This document shows positions 1 through 8,432 of a stretch of 64,000 bases of DNA, in pieces (within the stretch, counting starts at the first letter, position 1; every line of letters begins with the position of its first letter). The notes below the pieces were generated by a model, which did no database searches, was not told the origin of the DNA, and saw only the letters and a program-made list of their open reading frames with translations. The stretch is from Deltaproteobacteria bacterium. GTDB taxonomy: Bacteria > Desulfobacterota > Syntrophobacteria > Syntrophobacterales > Syntrophobacteraceae. Made by a program: the position numbers and the translations under genes. The DNA is taken from contig JAAYVE010000030.1 in NCBI GenBank assembly GCA_012517315.1, forward strand, positions 1 to 64,000. Direction: 5' to 3'.

Positions 1-143
1 CCGGGGATAGCTGTCCCCAGAATTGACCTCCTCTTTCCCCAAAAACGGCTCAAACATCCCCCAACAGTCACTCAACCTTCCCTTTTGTTCCGATGCATGA
101 CAATTTTCTGTTCAACACAGGGCGCTCCGGGAATTGCTGATGG

Positions 144-1102
144 ATGGTGAAGGTACTGCACCTCAACTACATTTTGCTGTCCATTATTGTTGGGATGCTT
201 TATCGGAACGTTGTTATCGGCGGACGCATTCCGGGATGGGCGGAAGAAGGCTTTCGCACGACGCGGCTTTTCATCAAGACCGGCGTCATCATGCTGGGCT
301 CTCTGTACACCATTCAGAGTCCGGCCAAGGTGGACGGCATCGCCATCCTGCTGATTCTCTCCTTCGTGTTCGGCACCATCTTTCTGGTGATGTTTATCGG
401 GCGGTGGCTCGGCATGGATCGCTCCATGATCGGGACCATGGGAGCGGCCTCGGGCGTTTGCGGCGTCTCGGCGGCTATCGCGACCTCAACCGCAGTGAAG
501 GCCAGACCATCCCATGTGGCCCTTGCCATCGCAACGATTCTCGGCTTCGGCGTTGTGACCATGTTCATCAGCCCGTTCATCGGCAAAATGCTGGGTTTAA
601 GCGATTACCAGTTCGGCGCCTGGGTCGGCACGGGCATTCTCAACTCCGGGAAGGCCTTGGCCACCTGCCTGGCTTTCAATCCCACCATCGCGCCCGGCAC
701 CGCCGTTGCTTACGGCGAAATTTGGAATGTGGTGCGGGTCATCAGCATCCCATTCGTAGTTTTCTTCATCACCCTCTGGTACTGGAGGACCAAGGCCCAA
801 TCAGAACATGTTTCGCTTTTCGCAATCCTCCAGCAGAATTTTCCTATCTTTGTCCTTGGCTTTTTCGGCATGACGATCCTCTCTTCGCTGAGTCTGTTGG
901 GAGAGGAGGGCTCTCATACCCTCAAACTCATGCGCGAAACCATGTCCTGCATCTTTGGGATCGGCCTGGTCGGCGTTGGGGCCTACATCGATGTTCGTGA
1001 GATCAGGAGATCAGGGCGGCGGGGGGCGCGCCTCTCGAAGTCGGCATAACGGCCGGCGTGGTCAAATACGTGCTCGCCCTGGTTGTGATCCTGATTGCCG
1101 TC
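144..1102 (+). pseudogene. YeiH/UPF0324-type putative sulfate exporter, frameshifted near its C-terminus
   Basis: Multi-pass inner-membrane protein of the YeiH (UPF0324) family, whose members are annotated as putative sulfate exporters. The family's glycine/serine-rich GVCGVSAAIA motif is at about residues 110-119, and 8-9 hydrophobic segments are visible. The open frame ends at 1049. The last family-like helix (GGAPLEVG to ALVVILIA) lies in another frame at about 1022-1099. The cause is visible: GAGATCAG occurs twice in tandem at 999-1006 and 1007-1014, and removing one copy restores the frame through to the helix. The N-terminus may also be short, because an in-frame stop sits two codons upstream of the ATG. 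The product is probably non-functional unless the duplication is a sequencing error. Confidence 0.75.
999..1014 (+). repeat. 8-bp tandem duplication causing the frameshift
   Basis: Two adjacent copies of GAGATCAG (999-1006 and 1007-1014). Eight bases shift the frame by two. Removing one copy joins the YeiH body to its missing C-terminal helix. Confidence 0.85.
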
Positions 1103-1323
1103 AACGAGAACACACCGGTAAAGAAGGGAGACTTGCTCCTGACCATGCTGGTCACAGAAAAAAAGTGGTGCACGGAGAAATCGAGCAAAAGACGGCGGAA
1201 AAGCAGATCAAATCCAAGATGGATGGTATGGTGCTGAGCGTAGCCAAGGCCGCTGGAAATGAAGTCAAGAAGGATAAGGACTTGATCTTGGTGGTCAAAT
1301 CAGAGAGGGGGTCCCTCCCGTGA
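1100..1323 (+). pseudogene. Biotinyl/lipoyl-like domain remnant
   Basis: The segment encodes two halves typical of a biotinyl/lipoyl-like barrel: NTPVKKGDLLLTM just after 1106, and MDGMVLSVAKAAGNEVKKDK further on. They are in different frames. The switch falls in the A-run at about 1158-1164, and one extra A (A8 instead of A7) would merge them. No EAMKM-type lysine motif is visible, so it may never have carried a cofactor. It is fused to, or overlaps, the broken transporter upstream. Its TGA (1321-1323) overlaps the ATG of the next remnant, which suggests the locus was once a translationally coupled operon. Confidence 0.5.
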
Positions 1324-1571
1324 TGAAGATACTCCTTGCATTGGATTCATCGCCCCGCCTCGTGGACGAGGCCGTCCGGCTGGCCCGCGAGAAGCAGGCT
1401 CACCTGACCGGGCTGTTTATCATGGATGCCACCTGGAATGAGTAAATCGGCCACGACTGGCTCTCGGGAAACAATGCCAGGGCCGGCTTTCTAAACCTCA
1501 TCGAAGATGAGGAAAAGCTGGAAGCCCAACGGGCGATCATGAAAAGGGGTCTTCCTGCCCGGTTCATCTAA
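1323..1571 (+). pseudogene. Universal stress protein (UspA) remnant
   Basis: Begins MKILLALDSSPRLVDEAV, a typical N-terminal strand and helix of the universal stress protein fold. A TAA stop interrupts it in frame at 1443-1445. The frame then continues with USP-like sequence (DEEKLEAQRAI) to a second stop at 1569-1571. Even read through, it covers only 82 codons against about 140 for the family, so the C-terminal nucleotide-binding half is missing. This is the third damaged gene in a row here. Confidence 0.65.
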
Positions 1572-1613
1572 TGCGGTAGAGCCTTCAGCCCTATCTTTCC
1601 CGATCAAAATACG

Positions 1614-1652
1614 CGACTCCCGACGGCCGCCTGCCTTCGGGAGTCGTTCTTT
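1614..1652 (+). terminator. Rho-independent terminator-like hairpin
   Basis: A 10-bp perfect stem, CGACTCCCGA (1614-1623) with TCGGGAGTCG (1637-1646), is followed by TTCTTT. It lies just downstream of the decayed transporter/USP locus and would end its transcript. Confidence 0.7.
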
Positions 1653-1995
1653 CAGCGCATGAAGATCCGAAGCCGGCAATTTGCATAGATCCATGGCGGA
1701 TTACAGGGAAAAACCGGCTGACCCTTCTGGTAAAAGGCCCTTCTGCGGTTTTGCAGGCCCCTGTGCCCGTACTGACCGCCCACCTGGGACCATAGCACAA
1801 GGGCTGTTGCCCCGGAAGTAGACGGTGAGCCTTTGGGCGAGGCTCGCTGTGTCCCGGTCGTGAACAAAGATGTTCCAATAGTTCCAGAAATCGTTAATAT
1901 GCCGCCACAGTGAGAGTTTTTTCAGGAGGGATTTTTCGGTTGCTCTCGCGTCCCTCGCGACAACCAGAAAAGAGCGACGTGCGATGGGGTAATCA
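1653..1995. other. No gene recognised
   Basis: No frame on either strand shows recognisable motifs or a convincing start with a ribosome binding site. It may contain further debris of the decayed locus upstream. Confidence 0.4.
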
Positions 1996-2295
1996 GTGCA
2001 CTGGATTTTGAAAATCTTGCAGCAGGCGCCGGCATTTGCAGGATCGGTCCTGGCGTCCATGCTGCAGCCGTTCGTGCTGTTCGGCTGTGTGCTGACAGGG
2101 GCACTGATACGCAATGTCTGGCTGTCGCTCCTGACAGCCGGTGCTTGGGCGCTTCTTGTACAGAAGTTCATCATCCTGCCCAGGGTGGAAGCCATGCAGT
2201 GGACCTATACTCCGGAAATGTTTTGGGGAAGTCTCCTGGTTGCTTGGCTGCCCACAGGAATTGTACAGCTCATTGCCCGAAGTCGTCGCCGCTGA
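1996..2295 (+). CDS. Small hypothetical membrane protein
   Basis: 99 residues with about three hydrophobic segments (roughly residues 10-37, 42-60 and 74-92) and a basic tail ending RSRRR. The start is a GTG with only a weak upstream GGGG, so the exact N-terminus is uncertain. I do not recognise a family. Membrane-like composition argues for a real gene, but its neighbours give no clue to function. Confidence 0.45.
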   Translation: MHWILKILQQAPAFAGSVLASMLQPFVLFGCVLTGALIRNVWLSLLTAGAWALLVQKFIILPRVEAMQWTYTPEMFWGSLLVAWLPTGIVQLIARSRRR

Positions 2296-2672
2296 CATCC
2301 GCAGCTCGCTGCGAAGTGGTCTTCTTGCCCATTGGGTCGATTGGGGATGTCTTGAAAGACGGTGCATGCCCCGGTCTGAGGGCGAAGTACTCCTTTGGTG
2401 GCCGGTGGGGGCTACCTTCAGCCTCGAAGATGAGCTGATGATGGACGGCTCTTCATAGCCGGGCCGGCCATCACCAAAATCCTCAAGGACAACCGGCCCA
2501 TCCGGAGGCGTTTTCCTTTGTGCCTCAAAAGGAATCCGCCCCTGGCTGCCTCTGAAGCCTTGAAACATCGCAATCAGATTCGGAGACGGTGCAAATCCAT
2601 GCGCAGAAGACGAATGAGCCCTCCACCGTGAAAGATAGAGAGCTCACACCCGACCCAGGCGGCGGGGCAGGA
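2296..2672. other. No gene recognised
   Basis: Nothing supportable in any frame. It lies between the ends of two convergent small genes. Confidence 0.4.
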
Positions 2673-2909
2673 TTACCTGGCACCTCGGAACTGCCTTTGG
2701 GAGCGGGGCTGGGACCCGGCACCCTGGTTGAGTCTTAACTGAACGCCCTGCCGTGACTGAGTTCCTGGGCTCTGGGTGGTGAGACAGCTTCCATCTCGCA
2801 ATCGATCCCGGTTCCGGATCCTCACTTGGTCCGCCGCAAAGGACAGACCGCTCGTCAGTAATGTGGCCGCAGCTCCGATCGCCATCATGGTGGTGAATAC
2901 ACGTTTCAT
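2673..2909 (-). CDS. Small exported hypothetical protein
   Basis: 78-residue protein with a clear signal peptide (MKRVFTTMMAIGAAATLLTSGLSFA, cut before ADQV). The mature part is rich in Arg, Gln and Ser, with RIRNRDRLRDGSCLTTQ near its start and a single Cys. The ATG at 2909 is chosen because GGAGG lies 8 nt upstream and the signal peptide begins there; a longer frame to 3053 has no such support. The mature chain is about 53 residues, basic and probably unstructured. Function is unknown. Confidence 0.65.
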   Translation of the reverse strand: MKRVFTTMMAIGAAATLLTSGLSFAADQVRIRNRDRLRDGSCLTTQSPGTQSRQGVQLRLNQGAGSQPRSQRQFRGAR

Positions 2910-3213
2910 CCTCACAACCTCCACACGTCCGTTATTGGGTTTGGGGGTCCCCACGACCCCACTCAATGACATGTACAAGTTGAGATTGGAGTTCGTCACA
3001 AATGAAATCAAACGGGTGAATTGCCGCTGAACCGCCACCGGCAAACGCCCCAAGATTCCCTGCCGTGGTCTTCCCCGCGAAAAGGCGGGCCAAGGCTGTA
3101 TGAAGGAGTGGATCCGGCTTTCGCATCAAACGACGGCCCGTAGCGGCACCAAGTACGACGCATTATTGAGTTGCTCTTCAAGGTGTCGGGAATCGGCCTC
3201 CATTCCCTTGGAA
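2910..3213. other. Intergenic; upstream region of the small exported protein
   Basis: Contains the ribosome binding site of the leftward gene starting at 2909, and presumably its promoter. No other coding signal seen. Confidence 0.4.
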
Positions 3214-4281
3214 TCAACGGCTGCCTCCGCCACCGTTTCCCCCGGCACCTCCACCGGAGCCGTCACCGCCCCCACCACCACCGGATCCCCCTGCACCACC
3301 GGCACCGCCCCCACCACCGGTCCCCCCACCGGAGCCTCCTGAGCCTGAGGCTGAGCCCCCACTTGAGCCACCGGCAGCATCCCCTTCCCGGGAGTGGCCT
3401 TTTCCCCCATGTCCGCCAGGACCCCACCCGCCGGGACCGGGACCCAATCCCCTGCCGCCCCATCCTCTTCCCGGAGGAGGGCCTCCCACTTGCGGCCCCC
3501 TGGACCCCAGTTCGGACACCGAGACACCGAGGACCGATGCAAGGCGGCTGGCTGGAGCATTGTTCTCGATAACGGCGAACGCGGCCGCAGCCAGCTCCTC
3601 ATCCGAGAGGCCGCGGCGCTTTGCGAGGGCCAGGATACGGCCGAAGTCCTGCTGCTCCTCAGTGAAATAGCCCCGATTCAACCCCGCATTCACGATCTGG
3701 CCTGCCAGGGTCGGATCGAACCGCATCTGCTTCAGAGTGGCGAGCAACTCCACGCCGCGGATCATTACCGGCAGCGGCACCAACGGGAAATCATCCACCA
3801 CTTGTCTGATTTCTTCTCTGACCAGCCCTGCGTTGAGGAGCTCGGCGAGTCGGATCTGGGTTTCCACCGGAGGAGGAGCCTCGCGCCGGCCCCGCCGCCT
3901 GGTGCGGTCTTCCAGAAGGGAGCGTGTGAAACGATAGTCTTCTCCCTTCTTTTCCAGAACCTCCATGATCCTTGACGGGGCCACGCGTTTTGCCAGTCCT
4001 TCCTCGATCTTGTTTAGGAAGGGCTGGACAGGAAATCCGTCCTTTTGGGCCTCGATGACCGCTCGAAGCAATCCCTCGACTTCACCGGGCTTGAGCCCGT
4101 GCTCATAACTCATGGCCAGCAGCCGGTTCAGGGCGGGCGCAGGCACACCCGCATCCTGTGCTTGTCGGACGGCTCCCGAGAGGTCGGCTTCCACCCCGTG
4201 CACCCTGGGAACAGCCATCCAGCCCAACAGGACGAAGAGCAGCGTGACACTTGTGATGCAGGTCTTAGATCGAACTCCCAT
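3214..4281 (-). CDS. Secreted protein with glycine-rich low-complexity tail
   Basis: 355 residues. An N-terminal signal peptide (about residues 1-30) precedes a helical, Leu-rich region to about residue 260, with conserved-looking repeats of the type GLxxxEVExLLRAVIEAQ. The last ~90 residues are almost pure Gly/Ser/Pro with a few basic residues, resembling extracellular or surface-matrix tails. The start overlaps the previous gene's end by 17 nt, with AGGAA upstream of the ATG, so it is the last gene of the ECF sigma operon. It is a likely target or partner of that regulon. I do not recognise an enzymatic domain. The tail-coding DNA is strongly biased (GGN repeats) and gives long meaningless frames on the opposite strand. 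Confidence 0.75.
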   Translation of the reverse strand: MGVRSKTCITSVTLLFVLLGWMAVPRVHGVEADLSGAVRQAQDAGVPAPALNRLLAMSYEHGLKPGEVEGLLRAVIEAQKDGFPVQPFLNKIEEGLAKRVAPSRIMEVLEKKGEDYRFTRSLLEDRTRRRGRREAPPPVETQIRLAELLNAGLVREEIRQVVDDFPLVPLPVMIRGVELLATLKQMRFDPTLAGQIVNAGLNRGYFTEEQQDFGRILALAKRRGLSDEELAAAAFAVIENNAPASRLASVLGVSVSELGSRGPQVGGPPPGRGWGGRGLGPGPGGWGPGGHGGKGHSREGDAAGGSSGGSASGSGGSGGGTGGGGGAGGAGGSGGGGGGDGSGGGAGGNGGGGSR

Positions 4282-4933
4282 TTGTGTTTCCTATGTGCAG
4301 TACGGCGTTTTGATGGCCGAAACCGTCTTCCTCGTGGAAGCCGGCGCCCGGGTCGGGAACGATCCTTTCACCGTCCAGCACGAATGCGTATTCGTGACGA
4401 CCGGCAGGGAGCATCAAAGTGAGGGCCCAGCGCTTTTCCCCGTCGACGATCTGAGGCTCGAGGTCCTGAGCCCGCCACCCGTTGAAAGAGCCGATCACCG
4501 CAACCCTTCGGGCATCGGGGGCATCGAGGACGAGCACCACCGGGACGCGCTCATCCGCCATTTCCCTGGAAACACCTCGAGGCCACAGTGCAAGATCAGT
4601 AAGCGCGAAAGTGACCGCAATGAGCGCCGCGGCAACCGAAAAAGCTCGCAATGGGGTGAAAGTGATGGACCGGGGTGAAACCGCCCAGCGCAAGAAGCGT
4701 GCCCAGGGCGATAGCCGTGTCGTCCTCACGGAATCCATGACGGACGAGAGAAAAGTGTCCGGGGGATCGAAGTCCGGCATGTCTCGAATCGCATCCTCGA
4801 GCCGGGCCAGCTCCGGATCCTCCGCCTGAGCAAGGGGAAAAGCATCCCCTGGCTCGCGGCAGGAAGGACCGGTAGGGGTCTTCACTCGAATTTCAGAACT
4901 GAAATTACCGCCGCTTTTCTTCATTTCAGCCAT
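4265..4933 (-). CDS. Membrane protein with glycogen-binding (CBM48/AMPK-like) domain, probable anti-sigma factor
   Basis: 222 residues. The N-terminal ~95 residues are cytoplasmic and acidic, with a DPPDTFLSSVMDSVR segment like the pre-membrane helix of many anti-sigma factors. One transmembrane helix follows at about 95-118. The C-terminal ~90 residues form an early-set/CBM48-like domain (IGSFNGW, LPAGRHEYAFVLDG, a DPG turn, DGFG, N). The start overlaps the ECF sigma stop by 8 nt, the usual arrangement for a co-translated anti-sigma factor. No zinc-finger HxxxCxxC is visible, so it would be a non-ZAS type. Inference: the periplasmic domain senses a glucan-like ligand or a partner and controls the sigma factor. 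The family assignment is firm; the regulatory role rests on context. Confidence 0.75.
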   Translation of the reverse strand: MAEMKKSGGNFSSEIRVKTPTGPSCREPGDAFPLAQAEDPELARLEDAIRDMPDFDPPDTFLSSVMDSVRTTRLSPWARFLRWAVSPRSITFTPLRAFSVAAALIAVTFALTDLALWPRGVSREMADERVPVVLVLDAPDARRVAVIGSFNGWRAQDLEPQIVDGEKRWALTLMLPAGRHEYAFVLDGERIVPDPGAGFHEEDGFGHQNAVLHIGNTNGSSI

Positions 4934-5474
4934 TTTCCAATAGGCTCCGTAGCTTGGCGAGCCCCCTGTGAACCCTCATTTTGGCACCGCTCGCAGAAAT
5001 CCCCAGCGCGGCGGCGATCTCCTCTATGGTGAGCTCCTCGTGATAGCGAAGCACCACGGCCTCGCGGTAATCGACGGGAAGGGACGAAAGGGCCTTGCGA
5101 AGCCCCTTCGAATCCAGCGTTGTGCAAAGATTTTCTTCCTCTTGGCCAGGGTACTCCAGCCCAGAGCCGACGTCGCAGTCGTCAATAGAGACGGTCCGAC
5201 GGTCCTTGTTCTTCCGCAGGAAATTCCTCGAGTGGTTCAACCCGATGCTGTAAAGCCAGGGGAAGAACCTGCTCCCCGCCCGAAACCGGTGCAGCGCCTC
5301 GAAGGCCTTGATGAACGTTTCCTGCGCCAAGTCCAGCGCATCCTGGGAGGAGCCGGTCATTCGATACATCAGGTTGTATATGGGCTTCTGGTATCGCTGC
5401 ACCAGGAGGGCATAGGCCTCCGTATTTCCCATAAGCACGGAGGCAACCACCTGCCCGTCGCTGTCCTGTTCCAT
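4926..5474 (-). CDS. ECF-type RNA polymerase sigma-70 factor
   Basis: 182 residues with the two conserved sigma regions and no region 3. Region 2 (about 20-95) carries the core-binding and -10 recognition helices (LDLAQETFIKAFEALHRF, then FFPWLYSIGLN). Region 4 (about 125-178) has an HTH (LTIEEIAAALGISASGAKMR). It would direct polymerase to promoters of an envelope-type regulon when freed from its anti-sigma partner. The start has GGGA about 8 nt upstream. It sits 76 nt downstream of a CBM48-like gene and overlaps the putative anti-sigma gene, so the cassette is very likely one operon. Confidence 0.9.
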   Translation of the reverse strand: MEQDSDGQVVASVLMGNTEAYALLVQRYQKPIYNLMYRMTGSSQDALDLAQETFIKAFEALHRFRAGSRFFPWLYSIGLNHSRNFLRKNKDRRTVSIDDCDVGSGLEYPGQEEENLCTTLDSKGLRKALSSLPVDYREAVVLRYHEELTIEEIAAALGISASGAKMRVHRGLAKLRSLLENG

Positions 5475-5550
5475 GATCAGATCCCGGCCCCTCCTTTGGG
5501 CGAATGTGTTTCATCTGAATATACAATCTCATGAGCATTCCTGTCACCGG

Positions 5551-5958
5551 TCACTCCACGATCAGAATAGAATTCAAACGCCCGAAGCCGCTGTCCTCCG
5601 AAAGGACGGCTTCGGGATCGGTCCGCCATGAACTGCCGTTGACGACAAAACCGTATGTGTAGCGGCCGGGCGAGAGCATCAGCGCCACGGTCCATGTGTC
5701 CCCGTCGCGGCGCATACAGTCCGACTGACCCGACCATCCGTTGAAGCTCCCCGCCACACAGACGCTGACGGCCGCCGGGTCCCTATAGATGAAGCGGACC
5801 GGAATTCGGCCCCCATCATTTCCTGTTTGGGCTTCGAATTGGACGCACTGGGACGAACTCATGGTGAGCACAACGGCAGCGATAGCCAAGGCGAGAATCC
5901 TGACCCGCAGGTTGATCGCCATCATGAACCTATCTTTAATCTTAAGCGGATCGACCAT
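5551..5958 (-). CDS. Small exported glycogen-binding-domain (CBM48-like) protein
   Basis: About 135 residues. A hydrophobic signal segment (RILALAIAAVVLTM) is followed directly by a single early-set/CBM48-like domain: VAGSFNGW near the middle, LSPGRYTYGFVVNG, a DPEA turn and DSGFGRLNS near the end. This is the same fold and motif order as the C-terminal domain of the neighbouring membrane protein, but stand-alone and exported. The ATG at 5958 has GGGGG upstream; a GTG at 5979 and an ATG at 5925 are alternatives. It is the first gene of the ECF cassette and may be a soluble partner or competitor of the membrane sensor. A Cys follows the hydrophobic core, but the lipobox is poor. Confidence 0.7.
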   Translation of the reverse strand: MVDPLKIKDRFMMAINLRVRILALAIAAVVLTMSSSQCVQFEAQTGNDGGRIPVRFIYRDPAAVSVCVAGSFNGWSGQSDCMRRDGDTWTVALMLSPGRYTYGFVVNGSSWRTDPEAVLSEDSGFGRLNSILIVE

Positions 5959-6696
5959 AATGGCGCCCCCATAACTCACAACATGGGAATGCTAGAGACA
6001 TGCGAAGCTCGCAAAGATCCTCCCTTGGCTCACAAGTGCATGGGAAGTCTGGCATCAAAAGTTCTCACAGCCCTTAAAGCCGCCATGCCGGCCCGACCAT
6101 GATCACCCGGCTACGTACAGAGAAAATTTTTCTCGATCGGCCCCTGTGACCATGAAGCCATCTGCCCTGTATATACCAGATGGAAAACAATGTTTACCCA
6201 AAGAATCGGGTATTCGAACAAGGGCACTCCGATGGGATTTTGAGACGATGTCAGTGCTCCCCCATCGGCGATGGTTGTGGCCCACCGGGAGCTTTTGAGA
6301 TCGTCTCATGGTTCAAGCCGGCACCGTTCAGCAGCCAGAGTGCAGCTGAGGCCGTTGGCTCGAACACACCCTAAAGAGCTCTCATCATATGGACCACGTC
6401 GGGAATGCAGGGGAGACTGTTGCCGAGGTGTTGGGTCAGTTGAGCCGTTGACCGGCGAAGTCAGCTCCGTAATGTCTCCGTGCTCTTCGGATACTCCTTT
6501 TCCTGCAAGCGCTGGTAGTTTGTGAGGGTATGATGTTGTACGATGTGTGAAAGGGCAGGAACGACGACTGAGGATGAAGGGAGGTGAAAGGGGGCAACGG
6601 AATTGGAAAGGTGCAGTCGGATCAGCACCGGTGCGGGCGGGCCGTCCGGTGGGACGAGCACCTACGGGTTGTATCAGCGATAGGGAGGTTGAACTT
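5959..6696. other. Long intergenic region upstream of the di-haem peroxidase
   Basis: 738 bp between divergent genes with no convincing coding frame. It holds a 7-bp palindrome GAGAAAA-T-TTTTCTC (6120-6134) and a 9-bp inverted repeat, TGAGACGAT (6241-6249) with ATCGTCTCA (6300-6308). Either could be an operator, but there is no direct evidence. Confidence 0.4.
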
Positions 6697-7974
6697 ATGA
6701 GAAAAGTTGCATTCGGAGCTTGTTTTCTCCTCTGCTGTTTGATGGTCACGGGGGGAATGGCCGCAAAACAAACCCTCACCGACGAGCAACAATTGGGTAA
6801 ACTGCTTCTCTTCGACAAGAGCCTGTCTTTGAGGAACAACCAGTCTTGTGCCAGCTGTCATGCCCCCTCCGTCGGATGGACGAGCCCAATCCCGGAAATC
6901 AACAGGAGAGGCGCCGTGTACCCCGGATCCGTCCGCACCGCCATGGGAAACCGCAAACCGCCGACGGCGGCCTATGCCACCACCGCTCCTCTGTTTGACT
7001 ACGACCCTGGTGAAGGACTGTTTTTCGGCGGGAATTTCTGGGACGGCCGCGCCACTGGATGGGACTTGGGCAACCCTGCGGCCGACCAGGCTCGAGGCCC
7101 ATTCCTGAACCCCGTCGAACAAGCCCTTCCGGACGAAGCTGCCGTGGTGAGCAAGGTCTGTTCCTCCAAGTACGCCCCCCTGTTCAAGAAGGTCTGGGGG
7201 CCAAATGTCTGTGACAATATTGACGAGGCCTACAACAGCATCGCTCTGTCCATCGCCGCTTACGAAGGGTCTTTCGAGGTCAACCAGTACAGCTCCAAGT
7301 TCGATGCCGTCATGGCCGGTGACGTGGAGTTTACCGCACAAGAAGCCTTGGGCTGGCAGCTTTTCGAAGCTGAAGGGAAAGGCAAATGCGCACTTTGCCA
7401 CATCATTGTTGCCGATCAGGAGAATGGCACCCCCCCCCTTTTCACCGACTACACCTTCGACAACCTAGGGATCCCCAGGAATCCTCTGAATCCATTCTAC
7501 GAAACCGATCCAAACTTCGTCGACAAAGGGTTGGGCGATTTCCTGAGGAGCCTTGTGCAAAACAACAACGATTGGCGCTCTGCACCACATGTGACCGGCG
7601 TCAGAGATCTCACCGACGATGAATTGCTGTCCTTGGCCGCCGAAAACGACGGCAAGCACAAGGTGCCCACCCTCCGGAATGTGGCCCTGGCACCGGGTCC
7701 GGGCGTCACCAAGGCCTTCGGTCACAACGGCTATTTCAAGAGCCTCAAGGGCATCGTGCATTTCTACAACACGCGGGATGTAAAAGCTCGATGCGCGAAC
7801 CCCTTAACGACCGAGGCGGATGCGCTGATACAGAATTGCTGGCCTGCCCCCGAGGTAGCCGATAACGTCAACACTGATGAACTGGGCAACCTGGGACTGT
7901 CCCCGGAAGAGGAAGACGCCATCGTGGCCTTCCTCGAAACTCTCTCGGACGGCTACTGGGTCAAAAAACCCTGA
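6697..7974 (+). CDS. Di-haem cytochrome c peroxidase / MauG-family protein
   Basis: 425 residues. The signal peptide (MRKVAFGACFLLCCLMVTGG, cut near MAA-K) sends it to the periplasm. There are two haem c attachment sites, CASCH at about residue 50 and CALCH at about 230, as expected for bacterial cytochrome c peroxidases, which reduce hydrogen peroxide with cytochrome electrons. The C-terminal FGHNGYFKSLKGIVHFYNTRD region is typical of the family. The start is fixed by GGGAGG 8 nt before the ATG at 6697; the frame is open further upstream without support. It stands alone, with no maturation genes nearby. A peroxide-defence role in an anaerobe is the simplest reading, but MauG-like oxidation of another substrate cannot be excluded. 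Confidence 0.9.
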   Translation: MRKVAFGACFLLCCLMVTGGMAAKQTLTDEQQLGKLLLFDKSLSLRNNQSCASCHAPSVGWTSPIPEINRRGAVYPGSVRTAMGNRKPPTAAYATTAPLFDYDPGEGLFFGGNFWDGRATGWDLGNPAADQARGPFLNPVEQALPDEAAVVSKVCSSKYAPLFKKVWGPNVCDNIDEAYNSIALSIAAYEGSFEVNQYSSKFDAVMAGDVEFTAQEALGWQLFEAEGKGKCALCHIIVADQENGTPPLFTDYTFDNLGIPRNPLNPFYETDPNFVDKGLGDFLRSLVQNNNDWRSAPHVTGVRDLTDDELLSLAAENDGKHKVPTLRNVALAPGPGVTKAFGHNGYFKSLKGIVHFYNTRDVKARCANPLTTEADALIQNCWPAPEVADNVNTDELGNLGLSPEEEDAIVAFLETLSDGYWVKKP

Positions 7975-8432
7975 TCGCGCGCCATGACGACGCCGCAGGC
8001 CACATCAAAAAGACGATATGACGCTCCAAGCTTCTTGAGCCTCAAGCTCTGAACCCTCGCTCCAATGGGACTCGCCGTAGTAATTTCCGACTCTGAAAGG
8101 ATCTTGACGAGGGGATGTCTTGTCGATGGGACGGCATCCCCTCAATGTTGAGTTCTCCCCAGCCGAAACGGGATATCCGGTGCGCATGAACCACGTGGGG
8201 GCGAACCGAATCCACTTCAACGCCGCGGATGGTCCGTTTCCCCTCATACCATTTCGAGCCAGTTCATCTCAGATGAACGGACGCATTTTTCGGAATACTG
8301 GATCCAGGCGACGCCCCATGTGATATGACCAGGGTGTCAAATGTCCAGCCGGTTGCCGCCGCATGCGACCATCGCTTCATGATAGCGATTTCTGTGAACG
8401 GTTTCAGGTGGCTGACGAAAAATTCGAGGATC
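7975..8432. other. No gene recognised
   Basis: Between convergent genes. Several open frames exist on both strands, none with a ribosome binding site or a recognisable motif. Confidence 0.35.

Noticed and set aside
1701-2195. Minus-strand 164-codon frame with a transposase-like feel
   Set aside because: No catalytic motif, inverted repeats or target duplication could be found; it also overlaps the small membrane-protein frame.
3126-3602. Pro/Gly/Val-rich open frames on both strands near the glycine tail
   Set aside because: They are other-frame readings of the GGN-biased tail of the secreted protein and carry no start signals.
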